Source of the DNA: Paenibacillus marchantiae
Lineage (GTDB): Bacteria > Bacillota > Bacilli > Paenibacillales > Paenibacillaceae
Direction: 5' to 3'
Length of the DNA stretch: 64,000 nucleotides
Assembly: GCF_028771845.1 (NCBI RefSeq)
Contig: NZ_CP118270.1
Location: 2,108,001 to 2,172,000, forward strand
Numbering within the stretch: position 1 is the stretch's first letter; every line of letters begins with the position of its first letter. Below are positions 8,673 to 18,430 of the stretch, piece by piece. The position numbers and the translations under genes were made by a program. The notes below the pieces were generated by a model. The model saw only the letters and a program-made list of their open reading frames with translations. It did no database searches and was not told the origin of the DNA.

Positions 8673-9330
8673 GTCCGTTGTGAAGTATCAGCATGAAATT
8701 TGGCAGGCCATCGGAGAGACGTTTGTCATGGTGGGGATCTCTATCACGGCAGCCGTGTTAATCGGGCTGCCTCTGGGCACACTGCTGTATTTGTTCAGAA
8801 AAGGGCAACGTTATCAGAATCGACCTCTGTTCACGATTCTGGGAAGTCTCGTCAACATCATTCGTTCCTTCCCGTTTCTGCTGCTAGTGGTATTTATGAT
8901 TCCGTTCACACGTCTGATCGTTGGAACATCCATCGGGACGCTCGCAGCAACCGTGCCGCTCTCGGTCATCGCCATTGCGTATTACGCCAGACTGGTAGAA
9001 CAGGCCTTGCTTGATGTCCCGAAGGGTGTGGTTGAAGCTGCTTCTTCCATGGGTGCATCGACCATACAGCTTGTGGTGAAATTCCTGTATGTGGAGGCCC
9101 GCTCAAGTCTTGTACTCGGCTTAACAACGGCAACCATCAGCTTTATCTCTTACTCTACGGTCATGGGTATTGTCGGTGGTGGCGGTGTTGGTGATTTTGC
9201 GATTCGTTACGGTTATCAGCGATTCGAGACGGAGATCATGGTATTTACGATTATCATTATGATTATCCTGGTACAGATGATCCAATTTACTGGCAGCAGA
9301 CTGTCCCGCTGGCTCGATCGCAGATCCTGA
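8659..9330 (+). CDS. metI: Methionine-type ABC importer permease (MetI-like)
   Basis: This permease of 223 residues has five predicted transmembrane helices. The ABC permease EAA-type loop is seen in VEAASSMGAST, and other family sequence includes IIRSFPFLLLVV and GIVGGGGVGDFAIRYGYQRF, which are characteristic of MetI. The preferred start ATG (8659) has AGGAGG 6 nt upstream inside the end of metN, giving a 14-nt overlap and coupled translation. It should form a homodimeric channel with two MetN subunits and receive substrate from the lipoprotein encoded 76 nt downstream. Confidence 0.93.
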   Translation: MMIPESVVKYQHEIWQAIGETFVMVGISITAAVLIGLPLGTLLYLFRKGQRYQNRPLFTILGSLVNIIRSFPFLLLVVFMIPFTRLIVGTSIGTLAATVPLSVIAIAYYARLVEQALLDVPKGVVEAASSMGASTIQLVVKFLYVEARSSLVLGLTTATISFISYSTVMGIVGGGGVGDFAIRYGYQRFETEIMVFTIIIMIILVQMIQFTGSRLSRWLDRRS

Positions 9331-9406
9331 AGAAGGACAAGCAGTGCAGAAAGATTGAATTACAGCATGAACAATACAGATTACATGATGAAGGGGTTTA
9401 TATCAG

Positions 9407-10246
9407 ATGAAAGCAAAACTAATGCTCATGCTGCTGGCAGTGACGCTCGTAGCAGCCGGATGCGGCAAAAAAGAAGAAACACCTGCGGCGGAAGGAAATA
9501 AGGAAAGTACTCAAGCCGGACAAGAAGTGACGTTGAAAGTAGCTACTTTGATTCCGCCAATGACAGATGTGCTGGATATTGTGAAACCATTGCTGAAAGA
9601 AGATGGCGTTAATCTGGAAGTTGTTGTACTTTCCGATAACGTTCAACCGAATACTGCACTGGCGAACAAGGAAGTAGACGCAAACTTCTTCCAGCACGTC
9701 CCTTACATGAATCAGTACAATGAAGCAAATAACGCTAATCTGGTGGCTGTGCAGCCGATCTACAATGCCATCTACGGAGCATATTCCAAGAAGTATAAAT
9801 CCATTGAAGAATTGCCTGAAGGTGCAACGGTAGCGATTGCCAACGATCCGTCCAACATTGGACGCTCGCTGGTCATGATGGAACAGAACGGCCTGATCAA
9901 GCTGAAAGAAGGCGTCGGTTTTAATGCAACGCAAGCAGACATCACGGAGAACACGAAGAACTTCAAGTTCAAAGAAGTGGATCTGTTGATGCTGGCCCGC
10001 ATGCTGGATGATGCGGATCTGGTTGCCATGACGCCAGCCTATGCGAGTCCGCTGGGGCTTACACCCAAGAAGGATGCGCTGTTCACTGAGAAGGATGATT
10101 CCCATTTTGCCATTACCTTGGTTGCGCGTGAAGATAACAAGGATTCGGAAGCCATTCAGAAGCTGGCGAAGCGTATGGCGGGTCCAGAAGTGAAAGCCTT
10201 CTTTGAAGAGAAGTATGCAGATATTGCGATCCCGGCTTTTAAATAA
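9407..10246 (+). CDS. metQ: Methionine-type substrate-binding lipoprotein (MetQ-like, NlpA family)
   Basis: A lipoprotein signal peptide ends in the lipobox LVAAGC with the acylated cysteine at residue 19, followed by a charged linker. The mature protein shows NlpA/MetQ family sequence: LKVATLIPPMTDVLDIV, ANKEVDANFFQHVPYMNQYN, GATVAIANDPSNIGR and LARMLDDADLVAMTPAYA. It would be anchored to the outer face of the membrane and deliver substrate to MetI. The gene is last in the operon and is followed by a strong terminator. Family members bind methionine, but some bind other amino acids or peptides, so the exact ligand is inferred. Confidence 0.92.
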   Translation: MKAKLMLMLLAVTLVAAGCGKKEETPAAEGNKESTQAGQEVTLKVATLIPPMTDVLDIVKPLLKEDGVNLEVVVLSDNVQPNTALANKEVDANFFQHVPYMNQYNEANNANLVAVQPIYNAIYGAYSKKYKSIEELPEGATVAIANDPSNIGRSLVMMEQNGLIKLKEGVGFNATQADITENTKNFKFKEVDLLMLARMLDDADLVAMTPAYASPLGLTPKKDALFTEKDDSHFAITLVAREDNKDSEAIQKLAKRMAGPEVKAFFEEKYADIAIPAFK

Positions 10247-10308
10247 CATCCGTTAATCTGCAACTGAAATGATTGTACAGACAGGTTCAAAACAAACAAA
10301 CAAACATG

Positions 10309-10343
10309 AAGACCCAGGCCTCATCGCCCTGGGTCTTTTTTTG
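10309..10343 (+). terminator. Terminator of the metNIQ operon
   Basis: AGACCCAGG pairs with CCTGGGTCT (10310-10337 region) and is followed by seven T residues. This is a textbook intrinsic terminator. Confidence 0.92.
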
Positions 10344-10379
10344 TTCATTTGTATTACGGAGTAAAGGAGAAGATCAGCA

Positions 10380-11243
10380 TCAGCTTTTGTCTGAGTCGTG
10401 TTCTACCTTTGGCTCCATGAGGCGAATCAGTTTCCGCTCTGTAGCCGTGTCTGTTGCAGGTGTGTAGATACTGCACCGCAAATCGGCATTTCCCTGAACC
10501 TGGAGTGAGGTAAGATCAAAAAGCATTTTGCCAGCTCTGGAATGTCTGAATTCAATCAACACATCCGGGGCGCTGCTAACATTGCTTTGTTTCCAGAGGG
10601 GTTGAAAATCAGGATATCTGTCCATCATGTCATCCAAAAACAAGTTGTACCATTCATCATCGACATATTGACCGTAATAAGCACGGAAAATAGCCAGGAA
10701 TCCGCTGACAAAATCCTCCCAATTGACGGCCAGCCTCCGAAATTCCTTTCGTTCAAACAACAAGCTGATCATGTTCCGCTGTTCAGCCGGAATCTGTTCA
10801 AAGTCCATAAACACATGCCGTGCTGCGTCATTCCAGCCCACAATGTGACAGCGTCGGTCTGAGATGATTGTGGGACAATTGCGAAGTTCCTGCAATATTT
10901 TCTGCAAAGAGGGATGAACTTGGAGTGGCTTCTCATCCAGGATATGAAGTTCCGAATGGTAATCCAAGCCAAGGGAAAACAAATACTTCCGTTCATCTGC
11001 TGTCAGCCTGAGAGCTGAGGCGATGTTATCCAATACGGAATGAGATACCTGAATATCTCGGCCCTGTTCAAGCCAGGTGTACCATGTTGTGCTCACACCT
11101 GCCAATTGGGATACTTCTTCTCTTCTTAATCCAGGCGTTCTTCGCCGGGAGCCCGCGGGTAATCCGACGGATTCCGGAGAGATTTTGGAACGCTGGCTTT
11201 TCAGAAAAGCGGACAGTGCCTGCAGCCTGACATCATGGTTCAT
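10380..11243 (-). CDS. XRE-type transcription regulator with MmyB-like ligand domain
   Basis: The 287-residue protein has an N-terminal helix-turn-helix (about residues 5-75) with the MmyB-family pattern RRRTPGLRREEVSQLAGVSTTWYTWLEQGRD. The C-terminal ligand-binding part (about 100-275) contains TIISDRRCHIVGWNDAARHVF and a late RHSRAGKMLFDL. A structure from this family contained a bound fatty acid, to the best of general knowledge. The gene is divergent from the ketoacyl-ACP synthase at 11386, with 142 bp between them, so it probably regulates that gene and itself. A good sigma-A promoter lies just upstream on the minus strand. The effector is not known. Confidence 0.88.
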   Translation of the reverse strand: MNHDVRLQALSAFLKSQRSKISPESVGLPAGSRRRTPGLRREEVSQLAGVSTTWYTWLEQGRDIQVSHSVLDNIASALRLTADERKYLFSLGLDYHSELHILDEKPLQVHPSLQKILQELRNCPTIISDRRCHIVGWNDAARHVFMDFEQIPAEQRNMISLLFERKEFRRLAVNWEDFVSGFLAIFRAYYGQYVDDEWYNLFLDDMMDRYPDFQPLWKQSNVSSAPDVLIEFRHSRAGKMLFDLTSLQVQGNADLRCSIYTPATDTATERKLIRLMEPKVEHDSDKS

Positions 11244-11279
11244 TCCATCACCTTCGTTCCTGAGTTTATCATAGTAGTC

Positions 11280-11308
11280 ATTATACTATTATAATTGACA
11301 ACTTGTAA
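11280..11308 (-). promoter_or_regulatory. Promoter of the MmyB-type regulator
   Basis: Read on the minus strand: TTACAA (11308-11303), a 17-bp spacer and a perfect TATAAT (11285-11280). The start would lie about 30 nt upstream of the regulator's ATG. Confidence 0.62.
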
Positions 11309-11385
11309 TAGGATAATACGAATGGCAATATAAGTGCATAACTTAACTAAACAAGTATGGAAAGAGCACTAAAGGAGGATGCATT

Positions 11386-12624
11386 ATGGAGCGTGTTGTT
11401 ATTACAGGAATGGGGATTATCTCTCCTTTGGGGAATGATGTGCATACATTTTGGAATGGATTGGTGGAAGGCAAATCAGGAGTTTCGCCAATTGAAGCGT
11501 TTGATACAACGTCCTATAAAACGAAGATAGCAGGGATGGTCCGTGATTTTGACGGAGAAGAACGGTTTGGACGGAAGGAAGCACGGCGTATGGACCGGTT
11601 CGTGCAATTTGCTGTTGCGGCAGCAGATCAGGCTTTATCTGACTCCGGTCTCGAGATGGAGCATGTGGACAGGGAGCGCGTTGGCGTGTATATCGGTTCC
11701 GGCATCGGCGGAATCCAGACCCTGATGGAACAAGGCAAACTCCTGTCTGAACGCGGGCCTGCAAGAGTCAGTCCAACACTGGTGCCCATGATGATATCCA
11801 ATATGGCGGCGGCTATGGTGAGCATGAGATTTGGCTGTTGGGGACCTACTCTCTCGCCAGTGACAGCCTGTTCGATCGGCAACACCGCCATAGGTGAGGC
11901 TTTCCGGCTGATCCGTCACGGTGGAGCAGATGTGATTTTTGCTGGAGGGACGGAGGCAGCTGTCACCGAAGTATCACTGGCAAGCTTCGGCAATGCGACG
12001 GCGCTATCTACACGAAACGAAGCGTACGAAGGAGCGAGTCGACCATTTGATGCAGGCAGAGATGGTTTTGTCATGGCTGAGGGTGCCGGGGTCTTGGTTG
12101 TAGAGTCTTTGTCCCACGCCCTTGCGAGAGGTGCAAACATCCTTGCAGAGATCGTAGGTTATGGTGCCAGTTCAGACGCGTATCATATGGTAGCAACCCA
12201 TCCCGAAGGACGTGGTGCATACTTGGCCATGAAAGCCGCTCTGGCGGATGCACAGCTTCAGCCGCAAGACATTGATGTCATTAATGCTCATGCTACCAGT
12301 ACGGAAGCGGGTGATCTTTCCGAGACACGAGCAATCAAGCAGCTGTTTGGTGCGGAAGCCTATCATATTCCGGTAACAGCAAACAAATCGATGACCGGAC
12401 ATATGCTGGGGGCGGCTGGTGGTGCGGAAGCTATATCGCTCATTCAAAGCTTGCGTAGCGGCATCATTCCACCGACAATCAATCAAGAGCAGAGCGATCC
12501 GGAATGTGATCTCGATTATGTCCCCAATGTTGCAAGAGAAGCTGACCTGAAGATTGGCATGTCCAACTCATTTGGCTTCGGTGGTCATAATGCGGTCATT
12601 ATTTTGCAGAAATATTCATCGTAA
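11386..12624 (+). CDS. fabF: Beta-ketoacyl-ACP synthase II (FabF-type condensing enzyme)
   Basis: The 412-residue protein is a full-length thiolase-fold condensing enzyme. The catalytic triad is intact: Cys162 in VTACSIGN, His302 in NAHATSTEAGD and His339 in TGHMLGAAGG, matching the E. coli FabF positions within one residue. Other hallmarks are VVITGMGIISPLG at the start and SNSFGFGGHNAVIIL at the end. It should condense acyl groups with malonyl-ACP in fatty acid elongation. It stands alone, without acpP, fabG or fabD, and is divergent from an MmyB-type regulator, so it may be a second, conditionally expressed copy rather than the housekeeping enzyme. AAAGGAGG lies upstream of the ATG and a terminator follows. 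Confidence 0.94.
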   Translation: MERVVITGMGIISPLGNDVHTFWNGLVEGKSGVSPIEAFDTTSYKTKIAGMVRDFDGEERFGRKEARRMDRFVQFAVAAADQALSDSGLEMEHVDRERVGVYIGSGIGGIQTLMEQGKLLSERGPARVSPTLVPMMISNMAAAMVSMRFGCWGPTLSPVTACSIGNTAIGEAFRLIRHGGADVIFAGGTEAAVTEVSLASFGNATALSTRNEAYEGASRPFDAGRDGFVMAEGAGVLVVESLSHALARGANILAEIVGYGASSDAYHMVATHPEGRGAYLAMKAALADAQLQPQDIDVINAHATSTEAGDLSETRAIKQLFGAEAYHIPVTANKSMTGHMLGAAGGAEAISLIQSLRSGIIPPTINQEQSDPECDLDYVPNVAREADLKIGMSNSFGFGGHNAVIILQKYSS

Positions 12625-12629
12625 ACTTA

Positions 12630-12671
12630 CAGAGAGCAGTGACTGCCCAAAGGCGCACTGTTCTCTTTTTA
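12630..12671 (+). terminator. Terminator of the fabF-type gene
   Basis: GAGAGCAGTG (12632-12641) pairs with CACTGTTCTC (12656-12665), one G-T pair, then TTTTT. Nothing else recognisable was seen in the 12672-12931 gap. Confidence 0.78.
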
Positions 12672-12931
12672 TTTGCTGTGGGAAGACTGTTCCGACTGCG
12701 AAAGTGCAATATAGGCCATTAGTTCGCTGGTTGCATGTAAACATGAGAAATGGCCCATGAATATGGTCGGGATATTCGTTAAAATGTTCAATAGGGGCAC
12801 ATATGTACGCATAATTGAATGGATAACGAAATAGGCCGAAGTTTAAGTTTGGTCCGTTTTCCATGGTGGTATAGATATAAGGGCTGATAGAGGCTTCTTA
12901 TAACATAAAGCTATACATAGGAGGGTAAGCA

Positions 12932-13351
12932 GTGAATGTATGGATTACGGTGAAAAGTCTGGGTAAACGCAAGCCGGCACTTGCCAAACAGGCTGCCGAA
13001 CTTCCGGAAACAACCGATACGTTGAGACAGCTTATTAAGAACATGGTGGCTCAACAGCTCAAGGTTCTTCAGGACAAGAAGAATGAAGCAGAATGGCTTG
13101 CCTACCTGATGCCCGAGGACATTCAAGAGCAGGGAGCAGCAGGAAAAGTAGGCTTTGGCACGATATATAACGAAGGGGTTCCCGATGTAGAAGGCGCCAT
13201 GGATACAGCTGTAACCGCATATGAAGATGGATTATTTAAGGTGTTTCTCAATGATGAAGAGTTGCAGGCATTGGATGAGCCGTTGATTATACAGGAAGAC
13301 GATAATGTGGTGTTTATCCGCTTTACAATGCTTGCCGGACGTATGTGGTAG
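12932..13351 (+). CDS. Conserved-looking protein of unknown function, 139 aa
   Basis: This protein is not recognised. It is a soluble, acidic protein with no signal peptide or membrane segment. The start is GTG with AGGAGGG 6 nt upstream. The N-terminal half is helical and charged (residues about 15-65); the middle contains GAAGKVGFGTIYNEG, and the C-terminal part has FLNDEELQALDEPL and alternating hydrophobics ending in VVFIRFTML. It ends 23 nt before the start of the giant DUF4132 gene, whose SD overlaps the gap, so the two are almost certainly co-transcribed and may act together. It has no hallmark of an enzyme active site. Confidence 0.8.
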   Translation: MNVWITVKSLGKRKPALAKQAAELPETTDTLRQLIKNMVAQQLKVLQDKKNEAEWLAYLMPEDIQEQGAAGKVGFGTIYNEGVPDVEGAMDTAVTAYEDGLFKVFLNDEELQALDEPLIIQEDDNVVFIRFTMLAGRMW

Positions 13352-13374
13352 AGAGTGATGAGGAGGAGAATGGA

Positions 13375-16300
13375 ATGAATCAGGAAGATAAAGTTCAACA
13401 GTATCAACAAGAGTTGCAGGAAAAAGTGAAATCGCTGAAGGGTGTGGAGCAAGAACTCGCAGGCTATGTTGCAGAGATGGCTGGATTCACCTATTTGCGC
13501 GAAGACGAAAAGGCCTATTTGGATGCAGTGCAGCAATTGCAAGGTATGTCCGCTGAGACGAAAACGCCATTGTTCCGTCCATTGCTGGATGTGCTGGAGC
13601 AACTGGTCAGTGGATCCTTCCTGCCTCGATTCCGTTACATTGCAGAACGTGCCGTGAATTTTCCTTATAGCAAACATTATGAGCGCAGACCATTTCGTAC
13701 AACCGATCCCGAGCAGCATATTGGACAGGTTCTTCGTAAAATGATTGCCTTATTCCGTATGGAGATGCATGGCTTCTCTCTGAACGAATATGTATCCATG
13801 CGGGAGTACAAGTTTGATTATCTTCATGAGGTTAGAGCCGTTATACCGGATTGCATTGCCTATGAACTGGATCATGAAACCGGCGATATGAAGCAGGCGC
13901 TGCATGATATTATCTATGGCGACAATCAGAATGCATTGCTGACCACTGAAATGATCAAAGGTATCTTTATGAGCGATCAGGTGGATGCTTACCAGATGGT
14001 TGGAGAATTGCTGGTAGCAGCCAGACTGCAGGAGGGGTTGCGCCAGAGCATTGTAGAACGGATGGATGAAGGAACGCTTGAGGCGTATATATACATATTA
14101 AAAATAATCATCGACAACAACCTGATTCGGTTCAGTTCAGTGGTGAGAGCGCTCGCCGTATGGACAGGTATTGGAATTGAAGCGGCTAATCAGCGTGTTG
14201 CTGCGCAATTAATTACACAAGCGCATCAAGCATTGACTGATTCTGCGGTGCGAGAGGAATGGCAGCAAAGTGCCAATGCAAACCAATTATTCATTAGTCT
14301 TTGGGCAACCGCAGTCATCGAAGAGAATGAATTGGAGCGAAAAGTCATCCAAATCATGGATCACGGGCAAGTATATCAGCAGATTGTTGCACAATACGTA
14401 CTTGCTAACAGTCAGAACAGAGGGCTGCGCTTAAACATGGCACGTCAGTATCTTGAAGTACAGGATCTGGAGTTGCTGCATTGGGTGATTGAGAATTATG
14501 ATGCCATGTACATGTTTAACTGGAGCTTTGAAAATGGGGAGAATCAACGTAGTGTTCACGTCTGGCCCCTGCCTGTTTTTGGAGATAAAGCCGTGCGTCG
14601 TCGTGACTTTGATCTGTTTAAACAAATGCTGGCCTACATTCCGCAGGGAGGGACAGGTGGACCATCCGGTGTTCTTGAATTTGTTCAATATCGGATCGAT
14701 CCGGATGATGTAGTGAAAAAAATGCTGTACCTTGCTGCGTATGACATGGACCCGGAATGGATTGGCGAGGTCATTGCACTCAAGGACAAACTAAGCCCGG
14801 ATTTGCGAGGAGAATTGTTGTCCCAATTTGTCCATCATCCCGAGAACGAAGTACAAAGACAGTTTATTTTTGATAGTCTGTCGGATAAGAGCATGAACAA
14901 TCGTGAGAATGCTCTGCTCAAAGCCAAGCTGCTGACGCTTACGCTCGAAGAGATGCTGCAAATGGAGGCATTGCTCAAACTGAAAACGGGATCTTTGCGT
15001 CAGAAGACCATTCAGGTGTTACTGCTTCAGCCAACCGATCAGCTGATGGTATCCCTGAAACGACTTGTACAATCCAAAACTGAATTGCAACGATTGGGTG
15101 CGCTGGAACTGTTGACCGAGATCTCCGCAGATTCACAACGCATGGAGCAGCAGGAGCAGATGCAGCCAATCATAGCGTTAATCAAGACACCAACAGCCAA
15201 GGAGCAGAAGCTGCTGGACAAGCTTACAGAGCAGAGCAGCAGGTATACGGCGGCTAATGGATTCGGTTTGTATGATCCTTCATGGGAAAATCCATTGCTT
15301 CAGGAAGAACGTGATCTCGGCAGCTTCAAGCCGAAGGACATGTTTACCCTTTCCCTGGAAAAAGCGAAGCAGTTTCTTGATGGTTTGGATGCGTTGTTAC
15401 ATGAGCACAGAGACCATGAATATGAGGCAGAATATTATGCCGGTTACAAAGAAACCTTGCTTGTAGGTGCGACATTGCGTGCCATGGTCTTCATTCCTTA
15501 TGATCAGCGGCAAGATATAGCATTATTGGAGCAGTTCCCTCTCCATAACATATGGGGAGAATATGTTCAGAAGAGTGGTCTGGATAGTAAAGAACTGCTG
15601 CAAATTTTGTTTGTGATTCGTTTGGAGGATCTGAACAAGAAGCTGGATAGTTATTACCGTTACTATTCCAACATATACGAATATAGTGAATTGGAGAAAC
15701 ACTGGCTGCTGGAAGGATGGCGCAAGGAATTTGCCGAAGAGGTCTATCCGGTTCAGTATATCCAGGACATGAAAAAGATGGTCAGTGAGCTTCGTTACAC
15801 AGATCAGGTGAAAACGCTGATTGAGGCCGTTTATGAGGACAGTGATAAGTCAGATACATTTGAAATCGCTGAGCGGACATTGTATGCGTTGATGAAAATG
15901 ATGCCTGAGGAACAAATGGAAAAGGAATCGGGCATACTTGCTCTCTTGTCTGGTCCATGGTTCTATATTGTCCGGGATCGTGTATATGACGATGAGAGTT
16001 TCATGCGATACTTCCAGACGATAAGCCAATTCGACCGATTAAATAAGGAAAGTAACCGAGGCTCCTTCCTCACTCTGGACGATTACCTGCGTGCTTATGA
16101 ATTGGACTTCATTGATGCACAGGAAGTCTACAAGCAGCTGCTTGTGGGAGATTCTCGTGCCCAGTTTATTCGGGAATTGACATCAAGCCGGTCCGACTGG
16201 ATTACGGAGAAACCGGTATTGGCAGAACTGCGAAGAACAGTTGTTGAACGAATTTTGGAGATTGAGTTAACCCGAGGAGAGCTCTCAACAGAAGTAAGTA

Positions 16301-18360
16301 CGCTGGCCATGAAGCTTGAACGCATTGAAGGTATGGAGCATTGGGTGCATCTCGTTGCAGCCATGGATCAGGATACCTTTGTCCGTGGATATATCTACAG
16401 CTACGGTGACAATACGACACGTAAAGAAACGTTCAGCCATCTGATCCAGGTTTGCCATCCACGTGATGGAGAGGACGAAGTACTGTTGGGACAATTGCTG
16501 GCGAAGCATCCCATCCAGGAGAAGAAGCTCCTGGAAGCCGCAATGTACGCACCGCAATGGATGGAGATTGTTGCGAAGCATCTCGGATGGGAAGGACTGC
16601 GCAGTGCAGCCTGGTACTTCCATGCTCATATCAATGAACGGTTCACTGCTGAAAAGGAAACCATTGTGGCGCATTATTCTCCAATTTCACCTCAGGACTT
16701 TAACGAAGGTGCATTTGATATCGCCTGGTTCGAGGAGGCATATGAAGCCGTCGGTGAGGAACGGTTCAGTCTGTTGTACGATTGTGCCAAATATATCTCC
16801 GGGGGAGCCAATCACCGCAGATCACAGTTGTTCGCGGATGCGGCACTTGGGAAACTGAAACTTGAAGATATGCGTCAGTCCGTGGAAGATAAGCGTAATA
16901 AAGATCATTTGTTGACCTACAGCCTGATTCCATTTGCAGAAGAACGGGAACAGGACCTGCGTGAGCGGTACGACTTCATTCAGAAGTTTCTGATGCAGAG
17001 CAAACAGTTTGGTGCACAGCGCCGTGCCAGTGAAGGTCTGGTATCCCAGATAGCGCTGGGCAACCTTGCCCGTAATGCAGGATATGCCGATGTTACCCGG
17101 CTGATGTGGGATATGGAAGCTCGCAAGCTGGATGAGATGAAATCCTATTTTGAGCCGCATGAACTGGATGAGGCTACTACAGCCCAATTGGTCATTGATG
17201 AAGAAGGCCAGCCGGAACTACTCATCGTAAGCAAAGGCAAAACACTCAAATCTGTACCTGCTCGGTTCAAGAAAGATGGATACATCACCGAATTGAAGGA
17301 ATTAAAAACAGATCTGGTTGATCAGTATCGCCGGGCAAGACAGGAATTGGAGCGTTCCATGACGGCAGGAACATCCTTTACGAGTGAGGAAGTTTCAAGT
17401 CTACTGCAGAATCCGGTTCTTCGTCCACTGGTTCGCACGCTTGTGTTCCAAGCAGATGACAAGCTTGGAAGATTCGATGTAACGTCCGGTGGGTTGGTTA
17501 CTCCGGCTTCGGATGATTCGACAAGCACGATACAAACCTTGGCGGCACATGATCGCCTACTGATTGCGCATCCATTGCATCTGTTCCAGAGTGGAAGCTG
17601 GAGTGAATTCCAACGGGATCTGTTCAACCGTCAGGAACGTCAGCCATTCAAGCAGGTGTTCCGTGAACTCTATCTTCCAAATGAGGATGAGCTGGCTAAT
17701 GGAACGGTATCCCGTCGGTATGCAGGTTATCAGATTCAGCCGAAAAAAGCAGTTGCTCTGCTTAAAGGACGTCAATGGACAGTCAGCTATGAGGAAGGAC
17801 TGCAAAAGGTAAGCTATGAGCATAATCTGATTGCCAATCTCTATGCCATGGCAGACTGGTTCTCACCCGCAGATACAGAAGCGCCTACTCTGGAGACGGT
17901 GCAGTTCTATGATCGAAAAACGTATAAACCTGTTGCGTTGAAGGATGTACCGCCGGTCTTCTTCTCGGAAGTCATGCGTGAAATTGATTTGGTGGTTAGC
18001 GTTGCACATGTTGGCGGAATAGATCCGGAAGCCAGCTTGACCACGATTGAGATGCGTCATGTGATTGTGAATGAGTCACTGCGTCTGTTGAAGGTCGATA
18101 ACGTACGTCTCGATGGAAATTACGCTCGAATTGATGGTGAACTGGGCGAGTATGCTGTTCATCTTGGCAGCGGCAATGTGTTCAAACAGGCGACGGGCGC
18201 GCTTCATATCGTTCCTGTGCACAGTCAGCATCGAGGCAGAATATTCCTGCCATTCCTTGATGAAGATCCGAGAACGGCTGAAATCTTATCCAAAGTGATG
18301 TTATTGGCTGAAGACAAGAAGATCAAGGATCCGCAAATCCTTGCACAATTGCAGCATTGA
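13375..18360 (+). CDS. Giant DUF4132 (MolR/YehI-related) protein, 1661 aa
   Basis: The product is soluble and about 1661 residues long. Most of it is helical, repeat-like and rich in leucine and charged residues, as in HEAT/ARM-like scaffolds. The region at about 1285-1480 resembles DUF4132 (GKTLKSVPARFKKD, RRARQELERSM, LRPLVRTLVFQ, then HPLHLF). The C-terminal part has RQPFKQVFRELY, SRRYAGYQI and HVIVNESLRLL. DUF4132 proteins include E. coli YehI/MolR; their molecular role is not established. ATG 13375 is chosen over an upstream GTG because AGGAGG lies 8 nt before it. The gene follows the 139-residue gene and ends before a strong terminator. No AAA ATPase or VWA partner is adjacent. Confidence 0.85.
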   Translation: MNQEDKVQQYQQELQEKVKSLKGVEQELAGYVAEMAGFTYLREDEKAYLDAVQQLQGMSAETKTPLFRPLLDVLEQLVSGSFLPRFRYIAERAVNFPYSKHYERRPFRTTDPEQHIGQVLRKMIALFRMEMHGFSLNEYVSMREYKFDYLHEVRAVIPDCIAYELDHETGDMKQALHDIIYGDNQNALLTTEMIKGIFMSDQVDAYQMVGELLVAARLQEGLRQSIVERMDEGTLEAYIYILKIIIDNNLIRFSSVVRALAVWTGIGIEAANQRVAAQLITQAHQALTDSAVREEWQQSANANQLFISLWATAVIEENELERKVIQIMDHGQVYQQIVAQYVLANSQNRGLRLNMARQYLEVQDLELLHWVIENYDAMYMFNWSFENGENQRSVHVWPLPVFGDKAVRRRDFDLFKQMLAYIPQGGTGGPSGVLEFVQYRIDPDDVVKKMLYLAAYDMDPEWIGEVIALKDKLSPDLRGELLSQFVHHPENEVQRQFIFDSLSDKSMNNRENALLKAKLLTLTLEEMLQMEALLKLKTGSLRQKTIQVLLLQPTDQLMVSLKRLVQSKTELQRLGALELLTEISADSQRMEQQEQMQPIIALIKTPTAKEQKLLDKLTEQSSRYTAANGFGLYDPSWENPLLQEERDLGSFKPKDMFTLSLEKAKQFLDGLDALLHEHRDHEYEAEYYAGYKETLLVGATLRAMVFIPYDQRQDIALLEQFPLHNIWGEYVQKSGLDSKELLQILFVIRLEDLNKKLDSYYRYYSNIYEYSELEKHWLLEGWRKEFAEEVYPVQYIQDMKKMVSELRYTDQVKTLIEAVYEDSDKSDTFEIAERTLYALMKMMPEEQMEKESGILALLSGPWFYIVRDRVYDDESFMRYFQTISQFDRLNKESNRGSFLTLDDYLRAYELDFIDAQEVYKQLLVGDSRAQFIRELTSSRSDWITEKPVLAELRRTVVERILEIELTRGELSTEVSTLAMKLERIEGMEHWVHLVAAMDQDTFVRGYIYSYGDNTTRKETFSHLIQVCHPRDGEDEVLLGQLLAKHPIQEKKLLEAAMYAPQWMEIVAKHLGWEGLRSAAWYFHAHINERFTAEKETIVAHYSPISPQDFNEGAFDIAWFEEAYEAVGEERFSLLYDCAKYISGGANHRRSQLFADAALGKLKLEDMRQSVEDKRNKDHLLTYSLIPFAEEREQDLRERYDFIQKFLMQSKQFGAQRRASEGLVSQIALGNLARNAGYADVTRLMWDMEARKLDEMKSYFEPHELDEATTAQLVIDEEGQPELLIVSKGKTLKSVPARFKKDGYITELKELKTDLVDQYRRARQELERSMTAGTSFTSEEVSSLLQNPVLRPLVRTLVFQADDKLGRFDVTSGGLVTPASDDSTSTIQTLAAHDRLLIAHPLHLFQSGSWSEFQRDLFNRQERQPFKQVFRELYLPNEDELANGTVSRRYAGYQIQPKKAVALLKGRQWTVSYEEGLQKVSYEHNLIANLYAMADWFSPADTEAPTLETVQFYDRKTYKPVALKDVPPVFFSEVMREIDLVVSVAHVGGIDPEASLTTIEMRHVIVNESLRLLKVDNVRLDGNYARIDGELGEYAVHLGSGNVFKQATGALHIVPVHSQHRGRIFLPFLDEDPRTAEILSKVMLLAEDKKIKDPQILAQLQH

Positions 18361-18430
18361 TTAGTAATGTTGAATGATGCTGCAGCCAAGCGGCATTAGA
18401 TTGACGATGCCGAGTGAACTTATCGAATAT

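Noticed and set aside
9419-10249. 276-codon open frame on the minus strand opposite metQ
   Set aside because: It lies entirely opposite a lipoprotein gene with a clear signal peptide and family motifs; no SD and a composition typical of an antisense shadow.
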